Positions 1 to 10,309 of a DNA stretch of 64,000 nucleotides are shown here, in pieces. Each line of letters starts with the position of its first letter. Positions within the stretch are counted from its first letter, which is position 1. The translations under genes were made by a program, and so were the position numbers. The stretch is from assembly GCF_006364435.1 (NCBI RefSeq), contig NZ_CP040977.1, positions 1 through 64,000 on the forward strand, read 5' to 3'. This stretch comes from Candidatus Methylopumilus universalis. Lineage in GTDB: Bacteria > Pseudomonadota > Gammaproteobacteria > Burkholderiales > Methylophilaceae. The notes beneath the pieces are model-generated. The model searched no databases and was not told the DNA's origin. It saw only the letters and a program-made list of their open reading frames with translations.

Positions 1-1392
1 ATGGAAAATTTTTGGACTCACTGTCTCGAACGCTTTAAAAAAGAGCTCTCCGCTCAGCAATTTAATACCTGGATTAAGCCACTTAGGTTCGAACACGACC
101 AAGATAAAATTAAAATATTAGCCCCCAATAAGTTTGTGCAACAGTGGGTAAAAGATCGCTTTGCACAAAAAATTGAATTACTAGCTAAAGAACTGCTACC
201 CCAGGTCACTAAAGTAGAATTCGCTATACGCGCTATTAAAGAATCTATATTGCCTAAAAAAGAGGCAGTTTTATCAAAAGCTTTAGCCATATCTCCCCAA
301 AACAATGTAGCCGATGCACCCCCTCATGAAACAACCAAAAAAAGTGCGGGTGGCACGCTCAAAGAAGTCAAAGCATCTGGTCTGAATCCTCAATTTACAT
401 TTGAAAGCTTTGTGACAGGCAAAGCCAATCAATTAGCTTGCGCTGCAGCAATGCAAGTAGCTGAAAATCCAGGCAAAGCATATAACCCGCTTTTTATATA
501 TGGCGGCGTGGGCTTAGGTAAGACGCACTTAATTCAAGCGATTGGTAATCATTTAAAACATATCCAGCCTGACGCAAAAATTAAATATCTTCACGCCGAG
601 CGCTACGTATCCGATGTAGTTAAAGCTTATGAAAATAAAGCTTTCGATGCTTTCAAAAAAAATTATCATTCATTAGATTTGCTATTGATTGATGATATTC
701 AGTTTTTTTCGAAAAAAAATCGCACGCAAGAAGAATTCTTTTATGCATTCAATGCACTGATTGAAAATAAAAAACAAATTATTATTACATGCGACAGCTA
801 TCCAAAAGAAATTGAAGGTGTCGATGAGCGCTTGAGAACCCGATTTAGCTGGGGACTTACAGTGGCAATTGAACCGCCTGAACTTGAAATGCGCGTTGCC
901 ATTCTGCTAAAAAAAGCAGAAGAAAATAAAATGAAAATTTCTGAAGAGGTTGCATTCTTTATTGCAAAACAAATTCGCTCTAACGTGCGGGAATTAGAAG
1001 GCGCATTAAATAGAATATTAGCGATGTCTAATTTTACAAAGTCAGCGATTGATATTCATTTAGCCAAAGATGCATTGAAAGATTTAATTGCAGTACGCGG
1101 ACGTCAAGTGAGTGTTGAGAACATCCAAAAAACAGTGGCCGAGTATTTTAAAATTAAAATATCTGACATGTTAAGTAAAAAACGTTCGCGCAATTATTCA
1201 AAACCAAGACAGCTTGCTATGGCATTAACAAGAGAGCTAACTAATTTAAGCTTTCCAGAAATTGGTGAGGCTTATGGGGGTCGACACCACACAACCGTTA
1301 TGCATGCATGTGAGGAAATTGAGCAATTACGCTTAAGCAATCAATCGATTGCACAAGACTTAGGAATACTTAAACAAGTACTCAAGGGCTAA
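1..1392 (+). CDS. dnaA: Chromosomal replication initiator DnaA
   Basis: This is the initiator ATPase that binds DnaA boxes and opens oriC. The 463-residue protein has an N-terminal oligomerisation/helicase-loading domain (about 1-90), a variable linker, and an AAA+ domain with Walker A GGVGLGKTH at 168-176 and Walker B ending in D231-D232. The C-terminal DNA-binding domain carries the DnaA signature GRHHTTVMHA at about 427-436. Length and domain order are normal for the family. The ATG at base 1 shows that the sequence was opened at dnaA, so its promoter lies outside the window. It is followed by the probable origin and then dnaN. Identification is secure. Confidence 0.98.
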   Translation: MENFWTHCLERFKKELSAQQFNTWIKPLRFEHDQDKIKILAPNKFVQQWVKDRFAQKIELLAKELLPQVTKVEFAIRAIKESILPKKEAVLSKALAISPQNNVADAPPHETTKKSAGGTLKEVKASGLNPQFTFESFVTGKANQLACAAAMQVAENPGKAYNPLFIYGGVGLGKTHLIQAIGNHLKHIQPDAKIKYLHAERYVSDVVKAYENKAFDAFKKNYHSLDLLLIDDIQFFSKKNRTQEEFFYAFNALIENKKQIIITCDSYPKEIEGVDERLRTRFSWGLTVAIEPPELEMRVAILLKKAEENKMKISEEVAFFIAKQIRSNVRELEGALNRILAMSNFTKSAIDIHLAKDALKDLIAVRGRQVSVENIQKTVAEYFKIKISDMLSKKRSRNYSKPRQLAMALTRELTNLSFPEIGEAYGGRHHTTVMHACEEIEQLRLSNQSIAQDLGILKQVLKG

Positions 1393-1621
1393 TTAAACCC
1401 TGTGGAATGGCTGTGGACGAGTTGTGGGTAAGTCGTATTTTTAAAAAATATGTGTTTTTTATCCACAATTCATCCACAGGTAATTACAATAGAAATGCAT
1501 AGTTATTCACAAGATAACCATATGTTTATATTAAGGTTTATAAGGTTATCCATAGAAAACCTCACTATTATTACTATTATTAGATTTATATATTAAAAAA
1601 CATTAAATAAAGAAGAACGAT
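1393..1621. other. Probable replication origin (oriC) between dnaA and dnaN
   Basis: The 229-base spacer holds several sites resembling the DnaA box TTATCCACA. An exact match is at 1459-1467; near matches are TCATCCACA at 1470-1478, TTATTCACA at 1503-1511 and TTATCCATA at 1546-1554. Inverted-strand near matches are TGTGGGTAA at 1423-1431 and the poorer TGTGGACGA at 1412-1420. After the last box come a short CCTC element, a run of DnaA-trio triplets and a nearly pure A+T stretch (1583-1612) suited to unwinding. Position beside dnaA supports the call. GC skew inversion was not computed. Confidence 0.8.
1565..1582 (-). promoter_or_regulatory. DnaA-trio run (candidate origin unwinding element)
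   Basis: Six consecutive triplets read CTA TTA TTA CTA TTA TTA on the plus strand, so the complementary strand reads 3'-GAT AAT AAT GAT AAT AAT-5'. This matches the DnaA-trio pattern 3'-(G/A)AT-5' described for bacterial origins. The run starts ten bases after the DnaA box at 1546-1554, with CCTC between them, and is followed by an A+T-rich stretch. The triplets are seen directly; the function is inferred from the known architecture. Confidence 0.6.
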
Positions 1622-2722
1622 ATGAATATAAAAATTAATCGAGATGCATTACTTAAACCTCTCGCTAATGTTGCAAGTATTGTGGAACGTAAACACGCAC
1701 TTCCAATTCTTTCGAATATTTTAATTCAAGGTAAGGATGGTCAGGTGCAACTCACCGCTACTGATTTGGAGATGCAGGTATCTTTAAGTTTTAAAGCGGA
1801 CTTAAAAGAAGAGATTGCTACTACCATATCTGCAAGAAAATTTTTTGACATCACAAGATCATTACCTGATGACTGTGTAATTGATATTGCAATTAAAGAT
1901 AGCCGTGTTGCAGTTAAGGCTAATAAGAGTCGTTTTGCTATTCAAACATTACCCGCAAAAGATTATCCAGTAATGACAAAAGCCTCAAGTGAAGCTGTGG
2001 TAATTACAATTTCTCAAATTCAACTCAAACGTTTATTAAAGCAAGTTGAGTTTGCAATGGCACAACAAGATATTCGATATTATTTAAATGGTTTGTTATT
2101 TGAAGTGAACGGCAATCAACTTAATATTGTAGGCACTGATGGCCATCGTTTAAGTTTTACATCAATTCATTTAGATCAAAACTACAATAAAACAGAAGTG
2201 ATTCTTCCTAGAAAAACAGTGATTGAATTAATTAAACTTCTTAACGAAACAGAAGAGTTGGTGTCAGTCGAGCTTTACAAGGGTCAAGTTAGTTTTAATT
2301 TTAATGACATACAGCTTATTTCAAAAGTTATTGATGGTAAATTCCCAGATTACACTCGTGTTATTCCTGAGGGGCACAACAACCAATTCACAATTGATCG
2401 ATCACAGTTTTTAACCTCATTGCAGCGCGCATCAATTTTATCAAACGAAAAATATCGCGGCATTCGCATGATGATTGCAGATAATAATTTGAAGTTAATT
2501 AGCACAAATACAGAACAAGAAGAAGCTGAAGAGGAATTAGAAATCCAATACCAACAAGATCCTATTGATATTGGTTTTAATGTGACATACTTAATTGATG
2601 TGCTCACAAACATTCAAGAAGACAAAGTAACTCTAGCATTCTTGGATACGAATAGTAGTTGCCTATTTACAATACCGAACAATAATGACTATAAATATGT
2701 AGTCATGCCAATGCGCATTTAA
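1622..2722 (+). CDS. dnaN: DNA polymerase III beta subunit (sliding clamp)
   Basis: This is the ring-shaped processivity clamp that tethers DNA polymerase III to DNA. The 366-residue product has the usual three-repeat clamp length and typical features: an N-terminal segment with LPILSNILI, a central GTDGHRLS motif, and the C-terminal end VVMPMRI that forms part of the protein-binding pocket. A purine-rich AAAGAAGAA lies just before the ATG. It sits downstream of the origin and 25 bases before gyrB, the common dnaA-dnaN-gyrB order (here without recF). Nothing unusual was seen. Confidence 0.97.
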   Translation: MNIKINRDALLKPLANVASIVERKHALPILSNILIQGKDGQVQLTATDLEMQVSLSFKADLKEEIATTISARKFFDITRSLPDDCVIDIAIKDSRVAVKANKSRFAIQTLPAKDYPVMTKASSEAVVITISQIQLKRLLKQVEFAMAQQDIRYYLNGLLFEVNGNQLNIVGTDGHRLSFTSIHLDQNYNKTEVILPRKTVIELIKLLNETEELVSVELYKGQVSFNFNDIQLISKVIDGKFPDYTRVIPEGHNNQFTIDRSQFLTSLQRASILSNEKYRGIRMMIADNNLKLISTNTEQEEAEEELEIQYQQDPIDIGFNVTYLIDVLTNIQEDKVTLAFLDTNSSCLFTIPNNNDYKYVVMPMRI

Positions 2723-2732
2723 TTAAATTTAA

Positions 2733-5165
<2,433 letters not shown>

Positions 5166-5178
5166 TTTTGGTTAATTT

Positions 5179-6078
5179 ATGACGCTAAGTGAATTAAGAT
5201 TTGTGGTGGCTTTGGCTAAAGAGAAAAATTTTAGACGTGCCGCAAACAAATGTTTTGTGAGTCAGCCAGCATTAAGCTTAGCAATTAAAAAATTAGAAGA
5301 AGAGCTTAATGTTTCCTTGTTTGAGAGAAGTCGCACCGAAGTTACTATCACTGAAATTGGCGAAAAGATTGTTGAGCAAGCCAATATTATTTTAGAGCAA
5401 GTTGAAAAGATAAAATCATTCGCCAAATCTGGCGGCGACCCTCTAGATGGATTAATTAAAGCTGGAATGATTCATTCGGTCGGCCCTTACTTGTTGCCGC
5501 AAATTATTCCTATCTTAAGAAAAATCGCGCCAAAAATGCCCCTTGAGGTCGAAGAAAATATTACCGCGAGTCTGGAGCTACAATTAAAAAATGGACAAAT
5601 TGACGCAGCGATTGTGGCGTTGCCGTTTAACATTCCAGGTATACATGTTTTGCCGCTTTATAAAGAAGAGTTTGTCGTCGCTGTTCCGAACAATCATCCT
5701 TGGGCATCACGTAAAAATATTCACCCAAAAGAATTAAGCGACGAAAAAGTATTGCTTTTAAATAGTGGGCATTGCTTTAGTTTACAAGTGGTTGAGTCAT
5801 GCCCAGATTTATCGAAAAAAGGAGAGGTGCTACAAGGTAATTCACTTGAAACAATTCGTAATATGGTGGCATCGAATTTGGGGATTACAGTGTTGCCGAA
5901 AAGTGCAACATCAGATCGCTACCAAAATCATTTAATAAAAGTCATTCCTTTTATTAAGCCTGTTCCTTCACGAACAATTGCCATTGCCTATCGAAAAAGT
6001 TTTGTGCGAATGAACGCTGTAGAAAAAATCTCAGAAGCAATACGATTGATTAAAACAGATACGATTGAAATTATATAA
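5179..6078 (+). CDS. oxyR: LysR-family hydrogen peroxide sensor OxyR
   Basis: This is a LysR-type transcription activator expected to switch on peroxide-defence genes. The winged helix-turn-helix occupies about residues 1-60 (ALSLAIKKLEEEL). The regulatory domain contains GHCF followed eight residues later by a second cysteine. Counting from the ATG, these are Cys199 and Cys208, the same numbering as the disulfide-forming pair of E. coli OxyR, which separates it from other LysR regulators. The 299-residue length is normal. It starts 13 bases after gyrB, so it may be partly co-transcribed with it. A strong hairpin follows the stop codon. Confidence 0.9.
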   Translation: MTLSELRFVVALAKEKNFRRAANKCFVSQPALSLAIKKLEEELNVSLFERSRTEVTITEIGEKIVEQANIILEQVEKIKSFAKSGGDPLDGLIKAGMIHSVGPYLLPQIIPILRKIAPKMPLEVEENITASLELQLKNGQIDAAIVALPFNIPGIHVLPLYKEEFVVAVPNNHPWASRKNIHPKELSDEKVLLLNSGHCFSLQVVESCPDLSKKGEVLQGNSLETIRNMVASNLGITVLPKSATSDRYQNHLIKVIPFIKPVPSRTIAIAYRKSFVRMNAVEKISEAIRLIKTDTIEII

Positions 6079-6106
6079 GAAGCGTTATTTATAGGTAACG
6101 CTTCTT
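6077..6106. terminator. Bidirectional hairpin terminator between oxyR and the DUF2892 gene
   Basis: A perfect 11-base inverted repeat (AAGAAGCGTTA at 6077-6087 and TAACGCTTCTT at 6096-6106) flanks an 8-base loop. It starts within the oxyR stop codon and lies between convergent genes, so it can end transcription from both sides, although the U-tract is short. Confidence 0.7.
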
Positions 6107-6121
6107 AATATGGATAAGCGA

Positions 6122-6439
6122 TTAACGAGCCGCGCGTCTTCTTTTTGGAGCCGCTTTACGTTTAGCTGGTTTTTTTGCAGCAACTTTACGAGCTGGTTTA
6201 CGTCTAGCAGCTGGTTTTTTTGCAGCAGGTGATCTTGCAGGAGCTTTCTTAGAACCAAGACCTAAAACAGATTTGAGTGGGCATGAAGCTAAAACACCAG
6301 TGCCTAATAAGAAAACACCAACGACTTCATCAACAATACCATATTCAAAAACAGAGTAACCACCAATTGCTTGACCTAATACAGCAGCGCCAACAGCAAT
6401 ACGAACTACTCTTTCTAAACCTTTAACATTCGTCTTCAT
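6122..6439 (-). CDS. DUF2892-type membrane protein with basic histone-like tail
   Basis: Residues 1-62 resemble the DUF2892/YgaP-type inner-membrane domain: an N-terminal KTNVKGLERVVRIAVG block, two hydrophobic segments (about 13-25 and 35-52) and the family's CPLKSVLGL motif. Residues 63-105 are a low-complexity tail of Ala, Lys, Arg and Pro with repeated AAKKPA-like units, as in histone-H1-like or AlgP-type proteins. The reading frame runs through both parts with no sign of a frameshift. The tail could bind nucleic acid or other polyanions near the membrane. The gene has its own upstream space and a hairpin downstream. Function is unknown. Confidence 0.75.
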   Translation of the reverse strand: MKTNVKGLERVVRIAVGAAVLGQAIGGYSVFEYGIVDEVVGVFLLGTGVLASCPLKSVLGLGSKKAPARSPAAKKPAARRKPARKVAAKKPAKRKAAPKRRRAAR

Positions 6440-6491
6440 TTACTATCCTTTTTTATTAAGAGGAGTTTGCATCATAAACGAATTAAAAAAT

Positions 6492-7391
6492 TTAGGAAAT
6501 ACTTTTTTTAGTGCCTGACAGCAAAATCCAGCCTTCGCGCTCAATAGGTTTGTTTAAATTAAACCATGTGCTATATATTTGAGTCAGCATCTCGACTTGT
6601 TCTTTCAATATACCAGATAACGCAATTTTTCCTTCTGGCCTGCAAGCCTTTGCTATGATGGGTGCCAGGACGGATAGCGCGCTTGATAAAATATTTGCAA
6701 CCACTATATCAGCTTCAAAAGTTAGTGACGACTCTGAATTGTAAAATTGAATATCGACATGATTTTCTTGTGCATTATGTTTGCTTGCAATAATGGCTTG
6801 AGGATCAATATCAACACCTATTACTTCTTTTGCACCACATTTTTTTGCTGCAATAGACAAAATACCTGAACCACATCCGTAATCTAAAACACGATCATTA
6901 ATATTCACTTCATTAATAAGCCACTCTAAGCATAAGTGTGTTGTAGGGTGACTTCCTGTACCAAATGCTAATCCAGGATCTAAGGTAATATTGATGGCAT
7001 CAGGATTGGGTGAAGTATGCCAACTTGGTACGATCCAAAGCTTATCAAAAACACTGATGGGTTCAAATTGTGATTGAGTCAAAGCAACCCAATTTTGTTC
7101 TTCGACAGATTCAACTGTGAAATCAATATTAGATAAACCGGTAATAGTTTTCAGTTCATTGATGATAGTGTCGATAGATACATCGGCATTAAAAAGAGAT
7201 TCAACCGTATTGTGTTGCCATATTGTGTTGCTTGGAATGTTAGGCTCACCAAAAAGTGCTTCTTCATTTTCACTATTAAGATAAGAGTCTTCGATAGAAC
7301 ATGAAAGAGCGCCGAGTTCAATTAAAGCATCACTCATGCTATGTGCATATGCTGCACTTGCTCGGATTTTAAGATTAATCCAAGCGGCCAT
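6492..7391 (-). CDS. prmA: Ribosomal protein L11 methyltransferase
   Basis: This S-adenosylmethionine-dependent enzyme trimethylates ribosomal protein L11. The 299-residue product has the PrmA N-terminal domain beginning AAWINLKIRA, then a Rossmann methyltransferase domain with the SAM-binding motif VLDYGCGSGIL and the catalytic-loop motif VVANIL. The length matches the family. The gene starts directly after the accC stop codon with no intervening base, so translation is probably coupled. It is the last gene of the aroQ-accB-accC-prmA operon, an arrangement known in several proteobacteria. Confidence 0.95.
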   Translation of the reverse strand: MAAWINLKIRASAAYAHSMSDALIELGALSCSIEDSYLNSENEEALFGEPNIPSNTIWQHNTVESLFNADVSIDTIINELKTITGLSNIDFTVESVEEQNWVALTQSQFEPISVFDKLWIVPSWHTSPNPDAINITLDPGLAFGTGSHPTTHLCLEWLINEVNINDRVLDYGCGSGILSIAAKKCGAKEVIGVDIDPQAIIASKHNAQENHVDIQFYNSESSLTFEADIVVANILSSALSVLAPIIAKACRPEGKIALSGILKEQVEMLTQIYSTWFNLNKPIEREGWILLSGTKKSIS

Positions 7392-8741
7392 TTATTTTTT
7401 TTGTATGCCGAGTTTTTTTTCTAAGTAATGAATGCTGACGCCGCCATTATTAAATGCAAGATCAGCCATGAGGTCTTTGTGTAAAGGAATATTTGTTTTA
7501 ATGCCTTCGACGACCATTTCAGATAAAGCAACACGCATTCTCGCAATTGCTTGATCGCGCGTATCAGCATAGGTAATTAATTTACCGATCATAGAGTCAT
7601 AATTGGAAGGGACTGTGTAGCCCCCGTAGGTATGAGTATCTACTCGCACGCCAGGGCCTCCAGGCATATGAAATGTAGTAACTTTTCCTGGAGATGGGAC
7701 AAAGCTATAAGGATCTTCGGCATTAATTCGACATTCAATTGCATGGCCTTTAAAGACAATGTCTTTTTGTTTAAACGGTAATTTTTCACCGGCAGCAATC
7801 TTGATTTGTTGTTGAACAATATCAATGCCTGTTATGAATTCAGTGACAGGGTGTTCAACTTGTAATCGTGTATTCATTTCAATGAAATAAAATTCATTAT
7901 TTTCATATAAGAACTCAAAAGTACCAGCACCACGATAGTTAATTTTTCGGCATGCTTCCGCACAGCGCTCACCAATTTTTTCACGAATTTTTTGTGATAA
8001 ACCAGGCGCAGGGGCTTCTTCAATAATTTTTTGGTGGCGACGCTGAAGTGAGCAATCACGCTCACCAAGATATACAGCATTACCGTGCTCATCAGAAAGA
8101 ACTTGAAATTCAATATGACGCGGCTTTTCTAAAAATTTTTCCATATACACAACAGGGTTGCCAAAAGCAGCTTGTGCTTCCTGTTTCGTCATATTCACTG
8201 AAGCAATTAAAGCAGCCTCCGTATGAACTACGCGCATGCCCCTGCCACCACCACCACCAGCAGCTTTAATAATGATGGGGTAACCAATTTTTTTAGCAAT
8301 GGTGATTATTTCTTTGGGTTCATCAGGAAGTGCACCTTCAGATCCAGGAACACAAGGCACGCCTGCTTCTTTCATGGCATTTTTTGCGCTGACTTTGTCG
8401 CCCATGAGACGAATCGTTTCTGGACGAGGACCAATAAATACAAAACCACTTTGTTGAACCCGCTCAGCAAAATCTGCATTCTCAGACAAGAAGCCATAGC
8501 CAGGATGGATGGCTTCTGCATCTGTTACTTCTGCAGCGCTAATGACAGCCGGGATATTTAAATAACTTTGCGCAGAGGGTGCTGGACCAATACATACTGA
8601 TTCATCAGACAATTTGACGTATTTTGCATCTCGGTCTGCTTCGGAGTGGACGGTCACTGTTTTAATGCCAAGCTCGCGACATGCGCGCAATACTCTCAGT
8701 GCTATTTCGCCGCGATTAGCGATCAGTATTTTTTCAAACAT
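7392..8741 (-). CDS. accC: Acetyl-CoA carboxylase, biotin carboxylase subunit
   Basis: This subunit carboxylates the biotin on AccB with bicarbonate and ATP, the first step of fatty acid synthesis. The 449-residue protein contains the biotin carboxylase N-domain ([11 protein letters not shown]), the ATP-grasp glycine-rich loop GGGGGRGMR at about 162-170, and the catalytic segment [16 protein letters not shown]. Its length matches stand-alone bacterial AccC. It lies 8 bases after accB in the same direction and is followed immediately by prmA. Confidence 0.97.
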   Translation of the reverse strand: MFEKILIANRGEIALRVLRACRELGIKTVTVHSEADRDAKYVKLSDESVCIGPAPSAQSYLNIPAVISAAEVTDAEAIHPGYGFLSENADFAERVQQSGFVFIGPRPETIRLMGDKVSAKNAMKEAGVPCVPGSEGALPDEPKEIITIAKKIGYPIIIKAAGGGGGRGMRVVHTEAALIASVNMTKQEAQAAFGNPVVYMEKFLEKPRHIEFQVLSDEHGNAVYLGERDCSLQRRHQKIIEEAPAPGLSQKIREKIGERCAEACRKINYRGAGTFEFLYENNEFYFIEMNTRLQVEHPVTEFITGIDIVQQQIKIAAGEKLPFKQKDIVFKGHAIECRINAEDPYSFVPSPGKVTTFHMPGGPGVRVDTHTYGGYTVPSNYDSMIGKLITYADTRDQAIARMRVALSEMVVEGIKTNIPLHKDLMADLAFNNGGVSIHYLEKKLGIQKK

Positions 8742-8749
8742 AAAATAAG

Positions 8750-9217
8750 TTAGCCGATAATAAAGAGAGTTTCGCCGTATTCGACGGGCTGGCCATTTTC
8801 AACCAAAATCTTTTTAATCGTGCCAGTAGCATCAGCCTCAATTTCATTAAGTAATTTCATAGCCTCAATGATACAAAGAGTGTCACCTTTAGTAACTTTA
8901 GATCCTACATCGACAAAAACTTTCGCATCAGGCGAAGGCGAGCGATAGAATGTTCCCACCATAGGCGAATTTACTGCATGACCATCTATTTTTTCTGCAA
9001 CAGGTTTAGTTTCTGAAGTGGCTCCTTCTGATGGAGCAGCCATTTGAGGCTGATGGCTCATTTGTTGAGGCGCTTGTATATAGTGTGTCATCGGTGTTGC
9101 TTGGTTCATAAGTTGCCGGCTGATTTTTACCTTTTCCTCACCCTCGGTGAGTTCAAGTTCGGCGATACCAGACTCTTCTACTAAATCGATTAATTTTTTA
9201 AGTTTGCGTAAATCCAT
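8750..9217 (-). CDS. accB: Biotin carboxyl carrier protein of acetyl-CoA carboxylase
   Basis: This carries biotin between the biotin carboxylase and carboxyltransferase sites. The 155-residue protein has the N-terminal [17 protein letters not shown] region, a Gln/Pro/Ala-rich flexible linker (about 40-75), and a C-terminal biotinyl domain with the attachment motif EAMKL, so the biotinylated lysine is Lys121. A GAGGTCAT ribosome binding site precedes the ATG on the minus strand. It is 20 bases after aroQ and 8 bases before accC. Confidence 0.96.
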   Translation of the reverse strand: MDLRKLKKLIDLVEESGIAELELTEGEEKVKISRQLMNQATPMTHYIQAPQQMSHQPQMAAPSEGATSETKPVAEKIDGHAVNSPMVGTFYRSPSPDAKVFVDVGSKVTKGDTLCIIEAMKLLNEIEADATGTIKKILVENGQPVEYGETLFIIG

Positions 9218-9237
9218 AATGACCTCTTTTTAAAACT

Positions 9238-9675
9238 TTAAGCGTTAATTGCAAAATTAAGGGCTGCTATATAACCATCTGCACCTAGGCCGCTAATAAC
9301 TGCGACTGCGATATCAGAAAAATAGGAGTGATGCCTAAAAGGCTCCCTTGCATATACATTAGATAAATGAACTTCAATAAATGGTACTTTGACAGCAGAG
9401 AGTGCGTCACGCATTGCAACGGATGTGTGGGTATAAGCTGCCGGATTAATAATTAGAAAATCAACTTTGTCATTGTGAAGCGACTGTATTTTGTTTACCA
9501 AGTCTCCTTCGCTATTGCTTTGCATCGTTTCAAGCTTAATGGACTTCGCTGATGCTATGGTTTTTAACGCTTGATCGATGTCTTCTAAGGTCTGTTTGCC
9601 GTAGTGTTGTGGCTCACGCTCACCTAGGAGATTTAGGTTGGGCCCATGCAAAACTAAGATTGATTTTGTTGCCAT
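9238..9675 (-). CDS. aroQ: Type II 3-dehydroquinate dehydratase
   Basis: This converts 3-dehydroquinate to 3-dehydroshikimate in the shikimate pathway. The 145-residue protein begins with the family signature [16 protein letters not shown], followed by Tyr25 in the lid that acts in catalysis. It also has NPAAYTHTS and the [16 protein letters not shown] substrate-binding block. The length is typical for the small dodecameric enzyme. It is the first gene of the aroQ-accB-accC-prmA operon, an order common in beta- and gammaproteobacteria. Confidence 0.95.
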   Translation of the reverse strand: MATKSILVLHGPNLNLLGEREPQHYGKQTLEDIDQALKTIASAKSIKLETMQSNSEGDLVNKIQSLHNDKVDFLIINPAAYTHTSVAMRDALSAVKVPFIEVHLSNVYAREPFRHHSYFSDIAVAVISGLGADGYIAALNFAINA

Positions 9676-9760
9676 GTGTCGCGTTTTTCTTGAATCTATG
9701 GAAGTTAATTTTGCCGAAAATAACGTTTTTTGTCTACAAATTAGACGAAATTAAGGAAAA

Positions 9761-10309
9761 TTAAAGGTTTTTTGAGGGTTGCAATAAAGGCTTGGTTATG
9801 GCATCCAATTGGTCTTTGTGTACGCGACCGAGAATTGTTTTTTGGATGTTACCTTCTGAATTGATGATTACAGTATAAGGCAAAATACCCTCCTTGTTCC
9901 CTAAATTTTTACTCAAAATCACCCCTTTATCTTCATCTACAAATATAGGATAAGTTACTTTGGTCTTTTTAAGATAGGATTGCACGGCTTTTTCCTCATC
10001 AATCGCGATGCCAACCACCACAAGGTTTTTAGACTTATTTTCAGTATAGAAATTAGATAATTCAGGCATTTCTTCGCGACAAGGCTCACACCAGGTTGCC
10101 CAAAAATTGAGCACAATGGTTTTATGTTGAAATTGTTTGAGGTTTTGAGGCTTGCCATCAGGATCATTTATGACCGATGCAAATAATGGGGCAGATGAGG
10201 AGCTGATTTTTTCTGCAGGTTTTAAAAAAATGCGAGAAAAAGAAAAACCTAAAAAAATAATAGCAACCACATAGATGGTTATATGTAGTTTAGTTTTATT
10301 GATTTTCAT
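9761..10309 (-). CDS. TlpA/ResA-type membrane-anchored thioredoxin
   Basis: A 182-residue thioredoxin-fold protein with one N-terminal membrane anchor (about 8-26) that places the catalytic domain in the periplasm. The active site is WATWCEPC, with Cys74 and Cys77, followed by REEMPEL as in TlpA/ResA proteins. It is expected to reduce periplasmic disulfides, for example in apocytochrome c or copper chaperones. Its start overlaps the end of dsbD by 14 bases, which suggests that DsbD is its electron donor. The exact substrate cannot be read from sequence. Confidence 0.88.
   Translation of the reverse strand: MKINKTKLHITIYVVAIIFLGFSFSRIFLKPAEKISSSSAPLFASVINDPDGKPQNLKQFQHKTIVLNFWATWCEPCREEMPELSNFYTENKSKNLVVVGIAIDEEKAVQSYLKKTKVTYPIFVDEDKGVILSKNLGNKEGILPYTVIINSEGNIQKTILGRVHKDQLDAITKPLLQPSKNL

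Noticed and set aside
6122-6253. The Lys/Ala-rich end of the DUF2892 protein as a frameshift product
   Set aside because: The tail is in the same open frame, has consistent composition and ends in a normal stop; low-complexity expansion is more likely than an error.
8048-8561. Two plus-strand open frames opposite accC
   Set aside because: Their translations are His/Cys-rich with no family resemblance and mirror conserved accC codons.
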